In this document: piece by piece, positions 45,783 to 57,849 of the stretch
How positions within the stretch are numbered: position 1 is the first letter of the stretch
Layout of the letters: each line of letters begins with the position of its first letter
Source of the DNA: Strongyloides papillosus
Taxonomy: Eukaryota; Nematoda; Chromadorea; Rhabditida; Strongyloididae
Length of the DNA stretch: 64,000 bases
Assembly (NCBI GenBank): GCA_005656395.1
Contig: SRSI01000079.1
Location: 186,001-250,000, forward strand
Direction: 5' to 3'
Translations under genes and position numbers: made by a program
Notes under the pieces: generated by a model
Told to the model about the DNA's origin: nothing
Seen by the model: the letters and a program-made list of their open reading frames with translations, nothing else
The model's database searches: none

Positions 45783-47241
45783 ATAATAAAAAGAAATAAG
45801 AAAAAAAATTTGTCTCTCTCATAATTCTCTTCAAATTTAACCGATTTTAATGGATAGATAGCCAAAAGATGTGTTTTTTTTAACTTAGGGGGAAAAATAG
45901 GTTTCAAATGTTTTAGACCATGATTGGTCAAATTATCTTCAAAAAACACTGTTTTTTTGGCCTTTTTTAGCATAGTTTTGTACAAGGAATAACGTTATTT
46001 TAAAATATATAAAATACAATCGTTTACATATCATTTGAAAGGTCTAATTCCAGAATAGTGCGGAAACAAAATACTGTGGAATTGTATTAAAAATTGGCCG
46101 AGTTATGGTCCAAAGAGTGGTGACCATTTTGGAAAAAAGATTTAAAAGTTAAATAGCTATAATTTAGTCATAACTTGATGAAATAAAATAGTATCTGTTA
46201 TATAGATCTAAGTCTAACTTAAAAAATAAGAGTCTAACAAAGTTTATAGCCCAACTTCAAAGAAGTTATTTTAACTTGAATATCAACTTTTTTGCTTTTT
46301 TCCTTTTTTTTTTGTTGTAAAAACCAATCATGTTCCAGACATAAGCTTTTAAAAACTTGATCATTTTTTATGGTTAAATAGTCATTTGATGTATTTTTTT
46401 CCAAATTAGAGGAAAAAATAAGTCCCGAAACTTTTGGTCAATAACTGGCCAAATTATTTTCATAAAATCCTACCTATTTAGACACGTTTTTACATAGTTT
46501 TGTTCCAGAAATAACTCTTTTCAAAATTAATGAAACTTTATAGTTTATGACTGATTTGAAAAGTACAAGTATAGAAGAAGGGGAAAAATTAATATTAAAA
46601 AGCATAAAAAAAACTAGTAAAGTTATGGGCTAAAATATGACAACTACTTTTTTAGTAAAAATTAAATTTTTCTCATGTTATAACTTTATCAGAGTTGTTT
46701 AAAGTAAAGGAAACCAATTTAGTACATACATCAAAAAATGATATAAAATATAAAAACTATAACGAAGTTTGTAGATTAAAAGCGACAGAAGTTACTTTTA
46801 GTATTAATTTTTTGATTTTTTCTCATTTATATATTTGTTAAATTAAGGTGAATACGTAGTTAGTAGAAGAATGATATTAAATTTTCTATACAAATTTCAA
46901 AAATATAATGGAAAGTCACTTAAATAGTTAATTGAATGATTCAAGTGTTCATTTTTATCCACTTTTTAGATATAAATAAAACTGTTTTTGTTAGGTAAAT
47001 TTTTTATTTAACTAAGCAGTTTCAATAAATGTAAAAGTTATAAAATGATTCTTAAACTCAGAAGTATTCGCATACTTAAACAAAGTATTTTCAGTTATTT
47101 TATTTTTCCAATAAAATTAGATTCAATAGAACAATTATTTGTACACATACTTTGATTAATAATTTAGTAAAAAAATGTTTTTTTTAAAAAAGACGCTTTG
47201 CGGAGTAGCTCTGATCTGCCGAAGACGGGTTTAAGGCTGGT
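45783..47241 (+). mobile_element. R element copy R4
   Basis: Full-length match to R1 with few differences by eye. It ends GACGGGTTTAAGGCTGG and then TTATATAAAAGTATC, the same junction that follows R5 at 53,575. It borders astacin cassette A. Confidence 0.85.
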
Positions 47242-47900
47242 TATATAAAAGTATCTATTCAGTACTTCAGCTAGTATTTTAATTGTTTAATAGCTCAAAA
47301 AAATTTATAAAAATTAAAGCCTACAAAAAGTAGATCTTGTTTATTAGATGATGATAAATCTCTGTAAACTTTTTTGATGATGCCAAATGATAAAAAAGAA
47401 TTATTGTTGTAAATTATAAGGTTTATATTAGAAGCTATATATTTACAAATCAGCATTAACCAATAAAAAAATTCTGTTCTACATTAACATAATAACATGT
47501 TATATGTTTTGGAAATGACAATGCTGACGCTGAATAATTTAAAACATGAATCTTTAAATCATTCTTCTTATTCATAAAGTCTGCGCTTATAGATTACTTT
47601 TTTTAAAAATATTGAATGTCATTTAAAAGAGGAATGTTTTAAAAATTTGAGGAAATATAAAATTCTTTCGATTTATCTTAGATACATTTTTTTAAATTGA
47701 CAACTAAATGTAAATTAAAAACAAATTCCCAAGAAATAAAAATTCAGTATCGAAGCACTAAGTAAAGTAGGAAATATTTTAGCTACCATTGTTGATGGAA
47801 TTTAGAATCAAATATAACAATTTTTATGTATTTATTATTTAATATAAAAAATTACTTTTTCACGATTTTTTTACGTGATGATAAAATGGTAAAATAAGCA

Positions 47901-47917
47901 TGCTCAAAAAACGAGCA
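47901..47917 (-). promoter_or_regulatory. 3' stem-loop after astacin A
   Basis: TGCTC-loop-GAGCA about 45 bases past the stop codon. The stem is conserved in all three cassettes although loop and flanks differ in C. Role unknown; a 3' UTR element is possible. Confidence 0.35.
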
Positions 47918-47959
47918 ATAAAAATTAAAATAAAAACAATTTGTTATCATCATAACTTA

Positions 47960-49156
47960 TTAAATCTCACGGTATAGTATTTTTATTTTGCTATATTGGG
48001 TTAATCCAACATACTTCATAACTACAACATTATCTTCGGATGTTATAATCTTTCCAACGATTCTTCCACAAAGCATAGCACCAGAAACAGCTTTATCAGA
48101 AAGATATTTAACTTCTAATCCTTCATCCGGTTGGCAAACGTGGTTGTCAGCTAAATCTGTTTCAATATTTAATTCTACTCTGCTCCCATTTGATGCGGTT
48201 ATTTGAAAGTAACAAGTTTTAATTCCATCGACTGTTAATTCTTTAATTAGGGTTTTAGCTTTAACTTTTGTTCGACCACATTGTTCATCTGAAGGTGATA
48301 ATTTTTGACACAGTTTCCCCGTATAAAATTCTGGGCACTTACAAACTTCGCAGTTGTTTGGGTTAGGGTATCCGCCCATTTTACACTCTAATTTCGAATC
48401 CCGACATTTATCACTACAATAATGAATATTAAGTTGTTTTGCATCATTAAACCCAAATCTTGTTCCTTGTCCTATAGTTTTTAAATAACTTTCATATTTT
48501 GGTTGCATTGCTAATTGTCTATTTATTGATCCTGCATATCTATCGTAATGCATAACAGAACCAAAATCATATGTTAGGCCTAATGGTGATGCTTTTGTTA
48601 AGTCGAAAACTTGAAAATTAGGATGATAAGGAGGGTGTATGTTTACAAATTTTACATCAACATAATAATCTCTGTCATGTCTAGTCATTTCATGAATCAC
48701 ACCAAGGGCATGAGATGTTTCATGGAGAACAATTGTAACTTTATTACATTCGGGTGCTAAATCTATGTCTTGTGGTATAGTTGTTGTTATTTTTCCAATA
48801 AAAGAAAAACACCGATTTTTATGAACATAATTTAAGCCCCCTTTTGTAAAAGTACTAGTTTCATTAAACGTTATGCATGTTTCTTTTTCCAAAAGTGCCA
48901 ATGCTGCCTTGATTGTGTCTCTATCTACGTTAGGACCAATTTTATAATCAATAGGAAAAGTCCATTTTAATGCCATATTGTTTAAAATTGACTTTTTAAT
49001 TCTAGTTTCATAAGATTCTGAATTACCTTCAGCCTTTAAACTACCTTCATCCTTAAAGATATTGTTAATAAAAAATGATTCCTTTATAGGACTTACATTA
49101 GAAATTGCTTTCTGAATACATAGAGAAAATAAAAATAACTTGATAAACGAATTCAT
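47960..49156 (-). CDS. astacin metallopeptidase A (M12A), secreted
   Basis: Intact intronless ORF of 398 residues from a true ATG. A TATATATA box lies about 30 bp upstream of it. Signal peptide about 1-19, short pro-segment, catalytic domain about 55-250, EGF-like module about 247-284 (C...CKMGGYPNPNNCEVCKCPEFYTGKLC) and a CUB-like module about 293-398. The zinc site is HETSHALGVIHEMTRHDRD with His145, His149, His155 and catalytic Glu146. The Met-turn is SVMHYDR with Met202 and Tyr204. The four domain cysteines (94, 116, 137, 247) are present. It should be an active secreted zinc endopeptidase; in Strongyloides this family is expanded and linked to skin and tissue penetration (established knowledge). 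Nearly identical to astacin B except in clustered patches. Confidence 0.95.
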   Translation of the reverse strand: MNSFIKLFLFSLCIQKAISNVSPIKESFFINNIFKDEGSLKAEGNSESYETRIKKSILNNMALKWTFPIDYKIGPNVDRDTIKAALALLEKETCITFNETSTFTKGGLNYVHKNRCFSFIGKITTTIPQDIDLAPECNKVTIVLHETSHALGVIHEMTRHDRDYYVDVKFVNIHPPYHPNFQVFDLTKASPLGLTYDFGSVMHYDRYAGSINRQLAMQPKYESYLKTIGQGTRFGFNDAKQLNIHYCSDKCRDSKLECKMGGYPNPNNCEVCKCPEFYTGKLCQKLSPSDEQCGRTKVKAKTLIKELTVDGIKTCYFQITASNGSRVELNIETDLADNHVCQPDEGLEVKYLSDKAVSGAMLCGRIVGKIITSEDNVVVMKYVGLTQYSKIKILYREI

Positions 49157-49425
49157 TGTATTACATGGTGTTAGAAAATTAATTTACCTATATATATGGT
49201 AGAGAATTCACATTATTTACCTGAGACAATAGATTTAATCGTTGCTCAAGTAAATTGAGTCAAAATATTCTTTACATTTTAACGAAACTTTTGGTTTTTT
49301 TTAACATAAACATAAATTAAATATGTTTTATTGGGATTAATACAAATAATAAAATTAAATTATAACAGTAATATTAGTTTACATATGTATAATATTTCAA
49401 GAACAAATTCATTTTATTTGTTTTA

Positions 49426-49639
49426 AGTAAAAATTTATTGGTTTTATTACACTAAAATATATTACAATATAATAAGGGAAAAATGTTATACAATAATGTA
49501 AAGAAAACGTGTCATATAATAAAATGAAATAAGCAATGTAATGTAAATTAGTGAATAAATATGTGACAATATTAATCTTATATAGGCAAAAGATTAACTA
49601 TGTCACAGGTATAAGCTGATTGATTGGTCAATCATCACT
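49426..49639. mobile_element. solo-LTR-like insertion 1 (214 bp, TSD TTTA)
   Basis: Begins AGTAAAAATTTATTGG, ends CATCACT, flanked by TTTA at 49,422-49,425 and 49,640-49,643. Cassette B at 56,515-56,525 shows the empty site (GTTTTAAATCCCG). The copy in cassette C is filled. Confidence 0.8.
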
Positions 49640-49679
49640 TTTAAATCCCGTTTTGTGATCCAGTCGAATATTTTTAATA

Positions 49680-50365
49680 AATTTGATACAACACAAATTT
49701 GTAACTCTCCTTCCCAATTTTTATTACATTAATAAAAAGAGCAACTAAAATAATGTGTGTTGGAAGATTTATTCGGTCTGAAACTTTGAGATATAGGAGC
49801 TGTAGTGAATCAAAGTATGAAAAATCGATGTTTATAAGTTTGCGGTAAATAGATTTTTTCTTAAAAACGAATAATGTTTCTAGAGGTAATTTTTTGTAAA
49901 AGAAACGAATGAGCATACCTTCGACTTCATAAATCTACGTTTTTATTGTTTTTTAGAATTGTTTTTTAGTTTTTTCATCTTTTGAATACAAAAATGGAAA
50001 AAACACATGTTCTCACTATGCTCACTCGATTTTTCATGTAATTTTATGCCTAGACTCATGAAAAAACGTAAAATAAAAAGTGTAGATCATCGTGCTCTTT
50101 AATTTCAGTACAAAAATTAGAAAATCGCATGCTCCCACTATGTTTATTCGTTGTTTTATAAAAAACTACCCCCGGAAACAAAATTTATTTCTAAAAAAAT
50201 CTATTTACCGGAAATTTATAAAAATCAATTTTTCCGAATTTGTATCACAACAGGTGCTTTATCTCAAAGTTTCAAACCGAATAAATCTTCCAATATACAT
50301 TATTTTAATCCCTCTTTTTATTAATAAAATAAAAATGGGGGTAAAATTTTAAGTTGTGTCAAATT
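49680..50365. mobile_element. foldback-like element F, cassette A
   Basis: The two halves (about 49,680-49,990 and 50,040-50,365) are inverted relatives. Both read as similar hydrophobic peptides (KKSIYRK, LYLKVS-RINLP), but these are translations of the same repeat arms, not genes. Termini are near AAATTTGATACAACAC. Copies occur in all three cassettes. Confidence 0.6.
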
Positions 50366-50609
50366 TTTAAAAAATGAGATTCAAATGAAAAACTTTTATG
50401 TTACATATAAAAGTTAACAAAACGTGATGATAGCTAAGAAAATTTATATTTAGTTATACTTGATACAAATATAAAGATTAACATTTTGGTCTTGCAAATG
50501 ATAGCAAATTTTATTTAAAACAATTTATAATGTTAATCTTTAACACTTAATAATTCTATAAAAGTGAAGTAAAATTTTTAATTATCATTGCATTCGCAAC
50601 TTTTTTTTA

Positions 50610-50958
50610 ATGAATTGTAAAAAAAGCATTGAAACAAATATACTCATTTTATTGATTATTTCTATAGTTTATTTTCAATTAGTTGAAAGTACTACGAAAA
50701 AAAAATGACTTAACAACGATAAAACCACTAATTAAGAATTCTACGTTAAGTAATAATTCTACTTCAAAAAATATAACAAAATCATGAAATAAAAATGGTC
50801 CTTAAAATCAGTCAGGAAAAGGATATAGATTATCTGTTGGTAAAACTTTACATCTAGCAGAAAAATTACATAATGAGAATGTACGTAATTCACTACAAAG
50901 TGTTACAGAAAAATACAAAAACCCTAATGATCCAGAAAGCTATGGAAGAAAAAAATAA
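50610..50958 (+). pseudogene. decayed small secreted-peptide gene, cassette A
   Basis: ATG at 50,610 starts a signal-peptide-like MNCKKSIETNILILLIISIV. The frame breaks at a nine-A run. The following frame reads an Asn/Ser/Thr-rich segment with TGA and TAA stops, then LHLAEKLHNENVRN and a lysine-rich end at TAA 50,956-50,958. Cassette C carries the same lesions, so decay predates that duplication. Confidence 0.5.
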
Positions 50959-51439
50959 TTTTAATAATTTGTTAAAATTTTTTAAATTATATCTTATAAT
51001 AATAATAAATTTTACTAATATTATTGTTCCTTAATAATCTCAGTTATGAGTATTTTGTTTCTACATTTTTACCATAAATTATTAGATTTACAGAAGATAT
51101 TAATATAAACGTTAAGATATAACATTTTCAAAATAAACATAATGAGTAAAAATTATTTCTCGTTATCAAGATTTTTGCATAGAATTTTTTTAAAATGTCT
51201 TTTTGTTGCCTACACAAAAAAGTTAGAAATTTAGATTTTTACATAAAATAAAAGTCATTAAACTCGCCACGTTGTTGTCAATATTTTAAGTGCTTATTAA
51301 TTTCAAATAAAAAAAATTAAACAACTTAGAATTCAGAATCTTCAAGACATCGAATTTTAAGTATTTAAATCTAGTTACTATTTTCTATTTTAAATAAAAT
51401 ACCATTTTTAAACATAAATGATTATATTTTAGATGAAAG
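50959..51439. other. AT-rich cassette spacer
   Basis: Conserved in cassettes B and C. No coding content is seen. Confidence 0.35.
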
Positions 51440-51813
51440 AGTAAAAATTTATAAGATTATAATTTATTAGTGGACTATACTTTACAGAGAAATACAAATA
51501 ACAGTACAATAAGACGGATGTAAAACGTGGCCACCTGTAAGAGTTATAATATAAGGGAAAGATTCTACTTACGAATTACACAAATTAATTATCACTAATT
51601 ATAATAAACAATAGAATAACACTGTAGTATCACTAACTACCTGAAATAAAATTTGATTACTATCAGTGAAAAGTATTACATTATAATGTCATGAAAAATA
51701 AAATGACAATTTTTAGTTTTTCTCAACCCTTATATCTAACATTATAACTCCTGGAGGCACACGGTAAAATAACAAATGATCTTAAGACGAAAATATTTAA
51801 ATCATATTTTACT
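51440..51813. mobile_element. solo-LTR-like insertion 2 (374 bp, TSD AAAG)
   Basis: Begins AGTAAAAATTTATAAG and ends CATATTTTACT, flanked by AAAG at 51,436-51,439 and 51,814-51,817. Cassettes B (about 58,327) and C have the empty site AGATGAAAGATTTAAAA. Confidence 0.85.
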
Positions 51814-51983
51814 AAAGATTTAAAAAATAAAATATTTGTGATTTAGTTTTTTTTTTAATTTACAAAATTTTTACACAATAATTTGTAAAACATATAATTA
51901 AAGATTACTAAAAAGTTATAGTTGGTCATTTCAAATAGCAAACATTAAGTTTAAAATCAAAATTTTTGCTGAATTTCATATAA

Positions 51984-53575
51984 CCAGCCTTAGACCCATC
52001 TTTGGCAGATTAAAGCTGGTCCGCAAAGCATAGTTTTTATAAAAGCATTTTTATACTAAATTACTAATCAAAATATATGTATAAAAAAATTGTTTCATTA
52101 AACTACGTATTAATGGAGAAATAAAATAACTGAAAATACTTTGTTTAAGTATGCGAATACTTCTGAGTTTAAGAATCATTTTATAACTTTTACATTTATT
52201 GAAACTGCTTAGTTAAATAAAAAATTTACCTAACAAAAACAGTTTTATTTATATCTAAAAAGTGGATAAAAATGAACACTTGAATCATTCAATTAACTAT
52301 TTAAGTGACTTTCCATTATATTTTTGAAATTGGTATAGAAAATTTAATGACATTCTTCTACTAACTACGTATTCACCTTAATTTAACAAATATATAAATG
52401 AGAAAAAATCAAAAAAATTAGTACTAAAAATAATTTCTTTCGTTTTTAAGCTACAAACTTCGTTATAGTTTTTATATTTTATACCATTTTTTGATGTATG
52501 TACTAAATTGGTTTCCTTTACTTTAAACAACTCTGATAAAGTTATAACATGAGAAAAATTTAATTTTTACTAAAAAAGTAGTTGTCATATTTTAGCTCAT
52601 AACTTTACTAGTTTTTTTTATGCTTTTTAATATTAATTTTTCCCCTTCTTCTATACTTGTACTTTTCAAATCAGTCATAAACTATAAAGTTTCATTAATT
52701 TTGAAAAGAGTTATTTCTGGAACAAAACTATGTAAAAACGTGTCTAAATAGGTAGGATTTTATGAAAATAATTTGGCCAGTTATTGACCAAAAGTTTCGG
52801 GACTTATTTTTTCCTCTAAGTTGGAAAAAAATACATCAAATGACTATTTAACTATAAAAAATGATCAAGTTTTTAAAAGCTTATGTCTGGAACATAATTG
52901 GTTTTTACAACAAAAAAAAAGGAAAAAAGCAAAAAAGTTGATATTCAAGTTAAAATAACTTCTTTGAGGTTGGGCTATAAACTTTGTTAGACTCTTATTT
53001 TTTAAGTTAGACTTAGATCTATATAACAGATACTATTTTATTTCATCAAATTATGACTAAATTATAGCTATTTAACTTTTAAATTTATTTTTCAGAATGG
53101 TCACCACTCTTTGGACCATAACTCGGCCAACTTTTAATACAATTCTATAGTATTTTGTTTCCGCACTATTCTGGAATTAGACTTTTCAAATGACATATAG
53201 ATCATTATATTTGATATATTTTTAGATAACGTTATCTCCTGGTCAAATCTATGCTATAAGAGGCAAAAAAAAACGGTGTTTTTTAAAGGTAATTTGACTA
53301 AAATTTGGTCCAGAAGTTTTAAGGCCCACCTTCTTCACGAAGTTAAAAAAAAACACATCTTTTGACTATTTACTCAATAAAATCGGTTAAATTTGAAAAG
53401 AGTTATGAGAGAAACAAATTTTCTTTTCTTATTTCTTTTTGTTATAGAAAATTTAATTTAATAGAATAATTATTTATACACATACTTTGATTAATAATTT
53501 AGTTATAGAAATGTTTTTATAAAAAAGATGCTCTGCGGAGTAGCTCTGATCTGAAGAAGACGGGTTTAAAGCTGG
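51984..53575 (-). mobile_element. R element copy R5 (with inverted ends)
   Basis: Reverse match to R4 that starts CCAGCCTTAGACCC. A second, forward-oriented R terminus of about 125 bp sits at 53,450-53,575, so both ends read CCAGCCTT...AAGGCTGG-like. This shows that the complete R unit has long terminal inverted repeats. It separates cassettes A and B. Confidence 0.8.
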
Positions 53576-53680
53576 TTATATAAAAGTATCTATTCAGTAC
53601 TTCAGCTAGCATTTAAATTGTTTACTGGCTCAAAAAAATTTATAAAAATTAAAACTACAAAAAGTAGATCTTGTTAATTA

Positions 53681-54439
53681 AGTAAAAATTTTATAAGAAT
53701 TTGCTTGGCGATTACTCTTTAGTAGAAGCCTTTTATTTAAATTTTAAGAATACACATAAAAAAACTAATAATACAATTAAAAGTTAGTGACAAAAAGAAT
53801 TTACCCAAGATTACCAATCTTGGTCTTCCCTAACTGCAATACAATAAAATTAATGGCTATTATACCCCCTAAAATGTAAAATATAAAATATTATTAATAG
53901 TCATAGAATTTTTTGATTACGAAATAAAAAACAATGTATTTCAAAATAATGACTTAGTGACATAAAACAATGATGATTTACTGTTTATAAAAGAGAATAA
54001 AACCGCCACCTTATGTAAAAATAATGTAACCATATTAGTCATCATTATATTTTGTTATTATGAGTTCGTTAGAGTATTTTATTATCATTATATCATATTA
54101 TTTAATTATTATTTTATCATATCAAATTATCAATTTTATCATTGTACAATTTTAGGGGTTAGAAAAGTGTAAAAGAAAAATATATTTAACCTAAGGGGGA
54201 AACCAAGACAGAGGATCTTGGGTAAGTATAAAAATATAACTTTAACTAATTAACTACTATATCTTAGTTTATTTTATTGTATCTTATTGTTTTATTGTGG
54301 CGTAAATAATAAAAGGTGTACGTAATTCCCAGATATAATATCAATACTTATAAAATATTATACTCTTTTTGTTGGGAAATTGTATCTTAAATATAGTAAA
54401 GGTGACATTCGATGATTGCTGTCATCTCATAGCTTTACT
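53681..54439. mobile_element. solo-LTR-like insertion 3 (759 bp, TSD ATTA)
   Basis: Begins AGTAAAAATTTTATAAG and ends ATAGCTTTACT, flanked by ATTA at 53,677-53,680 and 54,440-54,443. Cassette A near 47,338-47,350 has the empty site. Inside are the inverted pair ACCCAAGAT / ATCTTGGGT and no ORF. Confidence 0.85.
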
Positions 54440-54996
54440 ATTAGATGATGATAAATCTTTGTAAATTTTTTGATAATGCAAAATGCTAAAAAAGGATTAT
54501 TGTTGTGAATTATAAGGTTTATATTAGAAGCTATATATTTACAAATCAGCATTAATCAATAAAAAAATTCTACTCTACATTAACATAATAATAAGTTACG
54601 TGTTTTGGAAAAGACAATGCTGACGCTGAATAATTTAAAACATGAATCTTTAAATCATTCTTCTTATTCATAAAGTCTGCGCTTATAGATTACTTTTTTT
54701 AAAAATATTGAATGTCATTTAAAAGAGGAATGTTTTAAAAATTTGAGGAAATATAAAATTCTTTCGATTTATCTTAGATACATTTTTTTAAATTGACAAC
54801 TAAATGTAAATTAAAAACAAATTCCCAAGAAATAAAAATTCAGTATCGAAGCACTAAGTAAAGTAGGAAATATTTTAGCTACCATTGTTGATGGAATTTA
54901 GAATCAAATATAACAATTTTTATGTATTTATTATTTAATATAAAAAATTACTTTTTCACGATTTTTTTACGTGATGATAAAATGGTAAAATAAGCA

Positions 54997-55013
54997 TGCT
55001 CAAAAAACGAGCA
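54997..55013 (-). promoter_or_regulatory. 3' stem-loop after astacin B
   Basis: Same TGCTC-loop-GAGCA structure at the same distance from the stop as in cassette A. Confidence 0.35.
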
Positions 55014-55055
55014 TTAAAAATTAAAATAAAAACAATTTGTTATCATCATAACTTA

Positions 55056-56252
55056 TTAAATCTCACGGTATAGTATTTTTATTTTGCTATATTGGGTTAA
55101 TCCAACATACTTCATAACTAAAACTTCATCTTCGGATGTTATAATCTTTCCAAAGATTCTCCCACAAAGCATAGCACCAGAAACAGCTTTATCAGAAAGA
55201 TATTTAACTTCTAATCCTTCATCCGGTTGGCAAACGTGGTTGTCAGCTAAATCTGTTTCAATATTTAATTCTACTCTGCTCCCATTTGATGCGGTTATTT
55301 GAAAGTAACAAGTTTTAATTCCATCGACTGTTAATTCTTTATCTAGGGTTTTAGCTTTAACTTTTGTTCGACCACATTGTTCATCTGAAGGTGATAATTT
55401 TTGACACAGTTTTCCCGTATAAAATTCTGGGCACTTACAAACTTCGCAGTTGTTTGGGTTAGGGTATCCGCCCATTTTACACTCTAATTTCGAACCATGG
55501 CATCTATCACTACAATAATGAATATTAAGTTGTTTTGCATCATTAAACCCAAATCTTGTTCTTTGTCCTATAGTTTTTAAATAACTTTCATATTTTGGTT
55601 GCATTGCTAATTGTCTATTTATTGATCCTGAATATCTATCGTAATGCATAACAGAACCAAAATCATATGTTAGGCCTAATGGTGATGCTTTTGTTAAGTC
55701 GAAAACTTGAAAATTAGGATGATAAGGAGGGTGTATGTTTACAAATTTTACATCAACATAATAATCTCTGTCATGTCTAGTCATTTCATGAATCACACCA
55801 AGGGCATGAGATGTTTCATGGAGAACAATTGTAACTTTATTACATTCGGGTGCTAAACCTATGTTTTGTGGTATAGTTGTTGTTGCTTTTCCAACAAAAG
55901 AAAAACACTTTTTATCATAAATATAATTTAAGCCCCCTTTTGTAAAAGTACTAGTTTCATTAAACGTTATGCATGTTTCTTTTTCCAAAAGTGCCAATGC
56001 TGCCTTGATTGTGTCTCTATCTACGTTAGGACCAATTTTATAATCAATAGGAAAAGTCCATTTTAATGCCATATTGTTTAAAATTGACTTTTTAATTCTA
56101 GTTTCATAAGATTCTGAATTACCTTCAGCCTTTAAACTACCTTCATCCTTAAAGATATTATTAATAAAAAATGATTCCTTTATAGGACTTACATTAGAAA
56201 TTGCTTTCTGAATACATAGAGAAAATAAAAATAACTTGATAAACGAATTCAT
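55056..56252 (-). CDS. astacin metallopeptidase B (M12A), secreted
   Basis: Intact 398-residue ORF with the same domains as copy A: signal peptide, catalytic domain with HETSHALGVIHEMTRHDRD and SVMHYDR, EGF-like and CUB-like modules. The first 109 residues are identical to A by eye. Differences cluster at residues 110-133 (YIYDKKCFSFVGKATTTIPQ in B), around 250 (SDRCHGSK) and around 378-388 (IFGKII, EDEVLV). The 3' flank is nearly identical to A. Predicted active. Confidence 0.95.
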   Translation of the reverse strand: MNSFIKLFLFSLCIQKAISNVSPIKESFFINNIFKDEGSLKAEGNSESYETRIKKSILNNMALKWTFPIDYKIGPNVDRDTIKAALALLEKETCITFNETSTFTKGGLNYIYDKKCFSFVGKATTTIPQNIGLAPECNKVTIVLHETSHALGVIHEMTRHDRDYYVDVKFVNIHPPYHPNFQVFDLTKASPLGLTYDFGSVMHYDRYSGSINRQLAMQPKYESYLKTIGQRTRFGFNDAKQLNIHYCSDRCHGSKLECKMGGYPNPNNCEVCKCPEFYTGKLCQKLSPSDEQCGRTKVKAKTLDKELTVDGIKTCYFQITASNGSRVELNIETDLADNHVCQPDEGLEVKYLSDKAVSGAMLCGRIFGKIITSEDEVLVMKYVGLTQYSKIKILYREI

Positions 56253-56555
56253 TGTATTACATGGTGTTAGAAAATTAATCTACCTATATATAGTAAAGAA
56301 TTCACGTTATTTACATGAGATAATAGATTTAATCGTTGCTCAAGTAAATTGAGTCAAAATATTCTTTACATTTTAACGAAACTTTTGGTTTTTTTTAACA
56401 TAAAGTTAAATTAAATATGTTTTATTGGTATTAATACAAATAATAAAATTAAATTATAATAGTAATATTAGTTTACATATGTATAACATTTCAAGAACAA
56501 GTTTATTTTATTTGTTTTAAATCCCGTTTTGTGAGCCAGTCAAACATTTTTAAAA

Positions 56556-57255
56556 AATTTGATACAACACACATTTGTAACCCCTCTCTTCAATTTTTAT
56601 TACATTAATAAAAAGAGCAACTAAAATAATGTATGTTGGCAGATTTATTAGGTCTGAAACTTTGAGATATAGGAGCTGTAGTGAATCAAAGTATGAAAAA
56701 TCGATGTTTACAAGTTTGCGGTAAATAGATTTCTATACCAAAAAGAAATTTTAAAAATGAATAATGTTTCTAGGAGTAATTTTTTGTAAAAAAAGGAATG
56801 AGCAAACCTTCGACTTCATAAATCTGCGTTTTTATTGTTTTTTAGAATATTTTTTTTAGTTTTTTCACTTTTTTAGTAGAAAAATCGAAAAAGCACATGT
56901 TTTCACTATGCTCACTCGATTTCTCATACAATTGTATATCCAAATTCAAAATAATACAGAAAACAAAAAGTGTAGATCATCGTGCTCTTTAATTTCAGTA
57001 CAAAAATTAGAAAATCGCATGCTCCCACTATGTTTATTCGTTGTTTTATAAAAAACTACCCCCGGAAACAATATTTATTTCTAAAAAAATCTATTTACCG
57101 GAAATTAATAAAATCAATTTTTACGAACTTGTATCACTACAGGTGCTGTATCTCAAAGTTTCAAGCCGAATAAATTTTCCAACGTACATTATTTTAGTCC
57201 CTCTTTTTAGTAATAAAATAAAAATGGGGGTAAAATTTTAAGTTGTGTCAAATTT
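56556..57255. mobile_element. foldback-like element F, cassette B
   Basis: Diverged copy of the element at 49,680-50,365, with extra bases near 56,735 (TATACCAAAAAG). It lacks LTR-like insertion 1 next to it. Confidence 0.55.
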
Positions 57256-57500
57256 TCAAAAAATGGGATTCAAATGAAAAACTTTTATGTTACATCTATA
57301 AGTTAACAAAACGTGATGATAGGTAAGTAAATTTATATTTAGTTATACTTGATACAAATATAAAGATTAACGTATAGGTTTTGCAAATGATAGCAAATTT
57401 TATTTAAAATAATTATATAATGTTGATCTTTGGCACTTAAAAAATTTATAAAAATGAAGTATTATTTTCAATAAGCATATCATTAAAAACTTTTTTTACT

Positions 57501-57849
57501 ATGAATTTTTTCAAAAGCATTGAAACAAATGTACTCATTTTCTTGATTATTTCTATATTTTATTTTCAATTAGTTGAAAATACTACAAAAAAATAATGAC
57601 TTAATCACAATAAAACTACTAATTAGAAATTCTACGTTAAGTAATAATTCTACTTCAAAAAATGCAACAAAATCATCAAATAAAAATGGTTCTAAAAATC
57701 AGTCCGGAAAAGGTTCCAGATTATTTGTTGGTGCAACTTTACATCAAGTAGAAAAATTACATAATGAAAATGTACGTAAATTCATTAGAAATTGTTACAG
57801 AAAAATACAAACACCCTAGTGATCAAGAAGTTACGAAAGAAAAAAATAA
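57501..57849 (+). pseudogene. decayed small secreted-peptide gene, cassette B
   Basis: ATG 57,501 starts MNFFKSIETNVLIFLIISIF and stops after about 31 codons. A second frame (57,574-57,819) reads an Asn/Ser/Lys-rich chain followed by ATLHQVEKLHNENVRKF. Compared with cassette A it lacks the two internal stops but has a one-base shift near its end. It shows that the ancestor was a short signal peptide plus low-complexity peptide. Confidence 0.45.

Larger units (their letters stand above)
47242..51983. repeat. astacin cassette A (segmental duplication unit)
   Basis: Unit bounded by R4 and R5. Contents in order: 3' flank, astacin (-), promoter, LTR-like insertion, foldback-like element F, decayed small gene, second LTR-like insertion. 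The same order occurs in cassette B (53,576-58,501) and, inverted, in cassette C (59,837 to the window end). Confidence 0.9.

Noticed and set aside
49674..50352. ORFs of 80 and 86 codons resembling each other
   Set aside because: They are opposite arms of the inverted repeat in element F, recur in every cassette copy with drift, and have no promoter or domain; treated as repeat translation.
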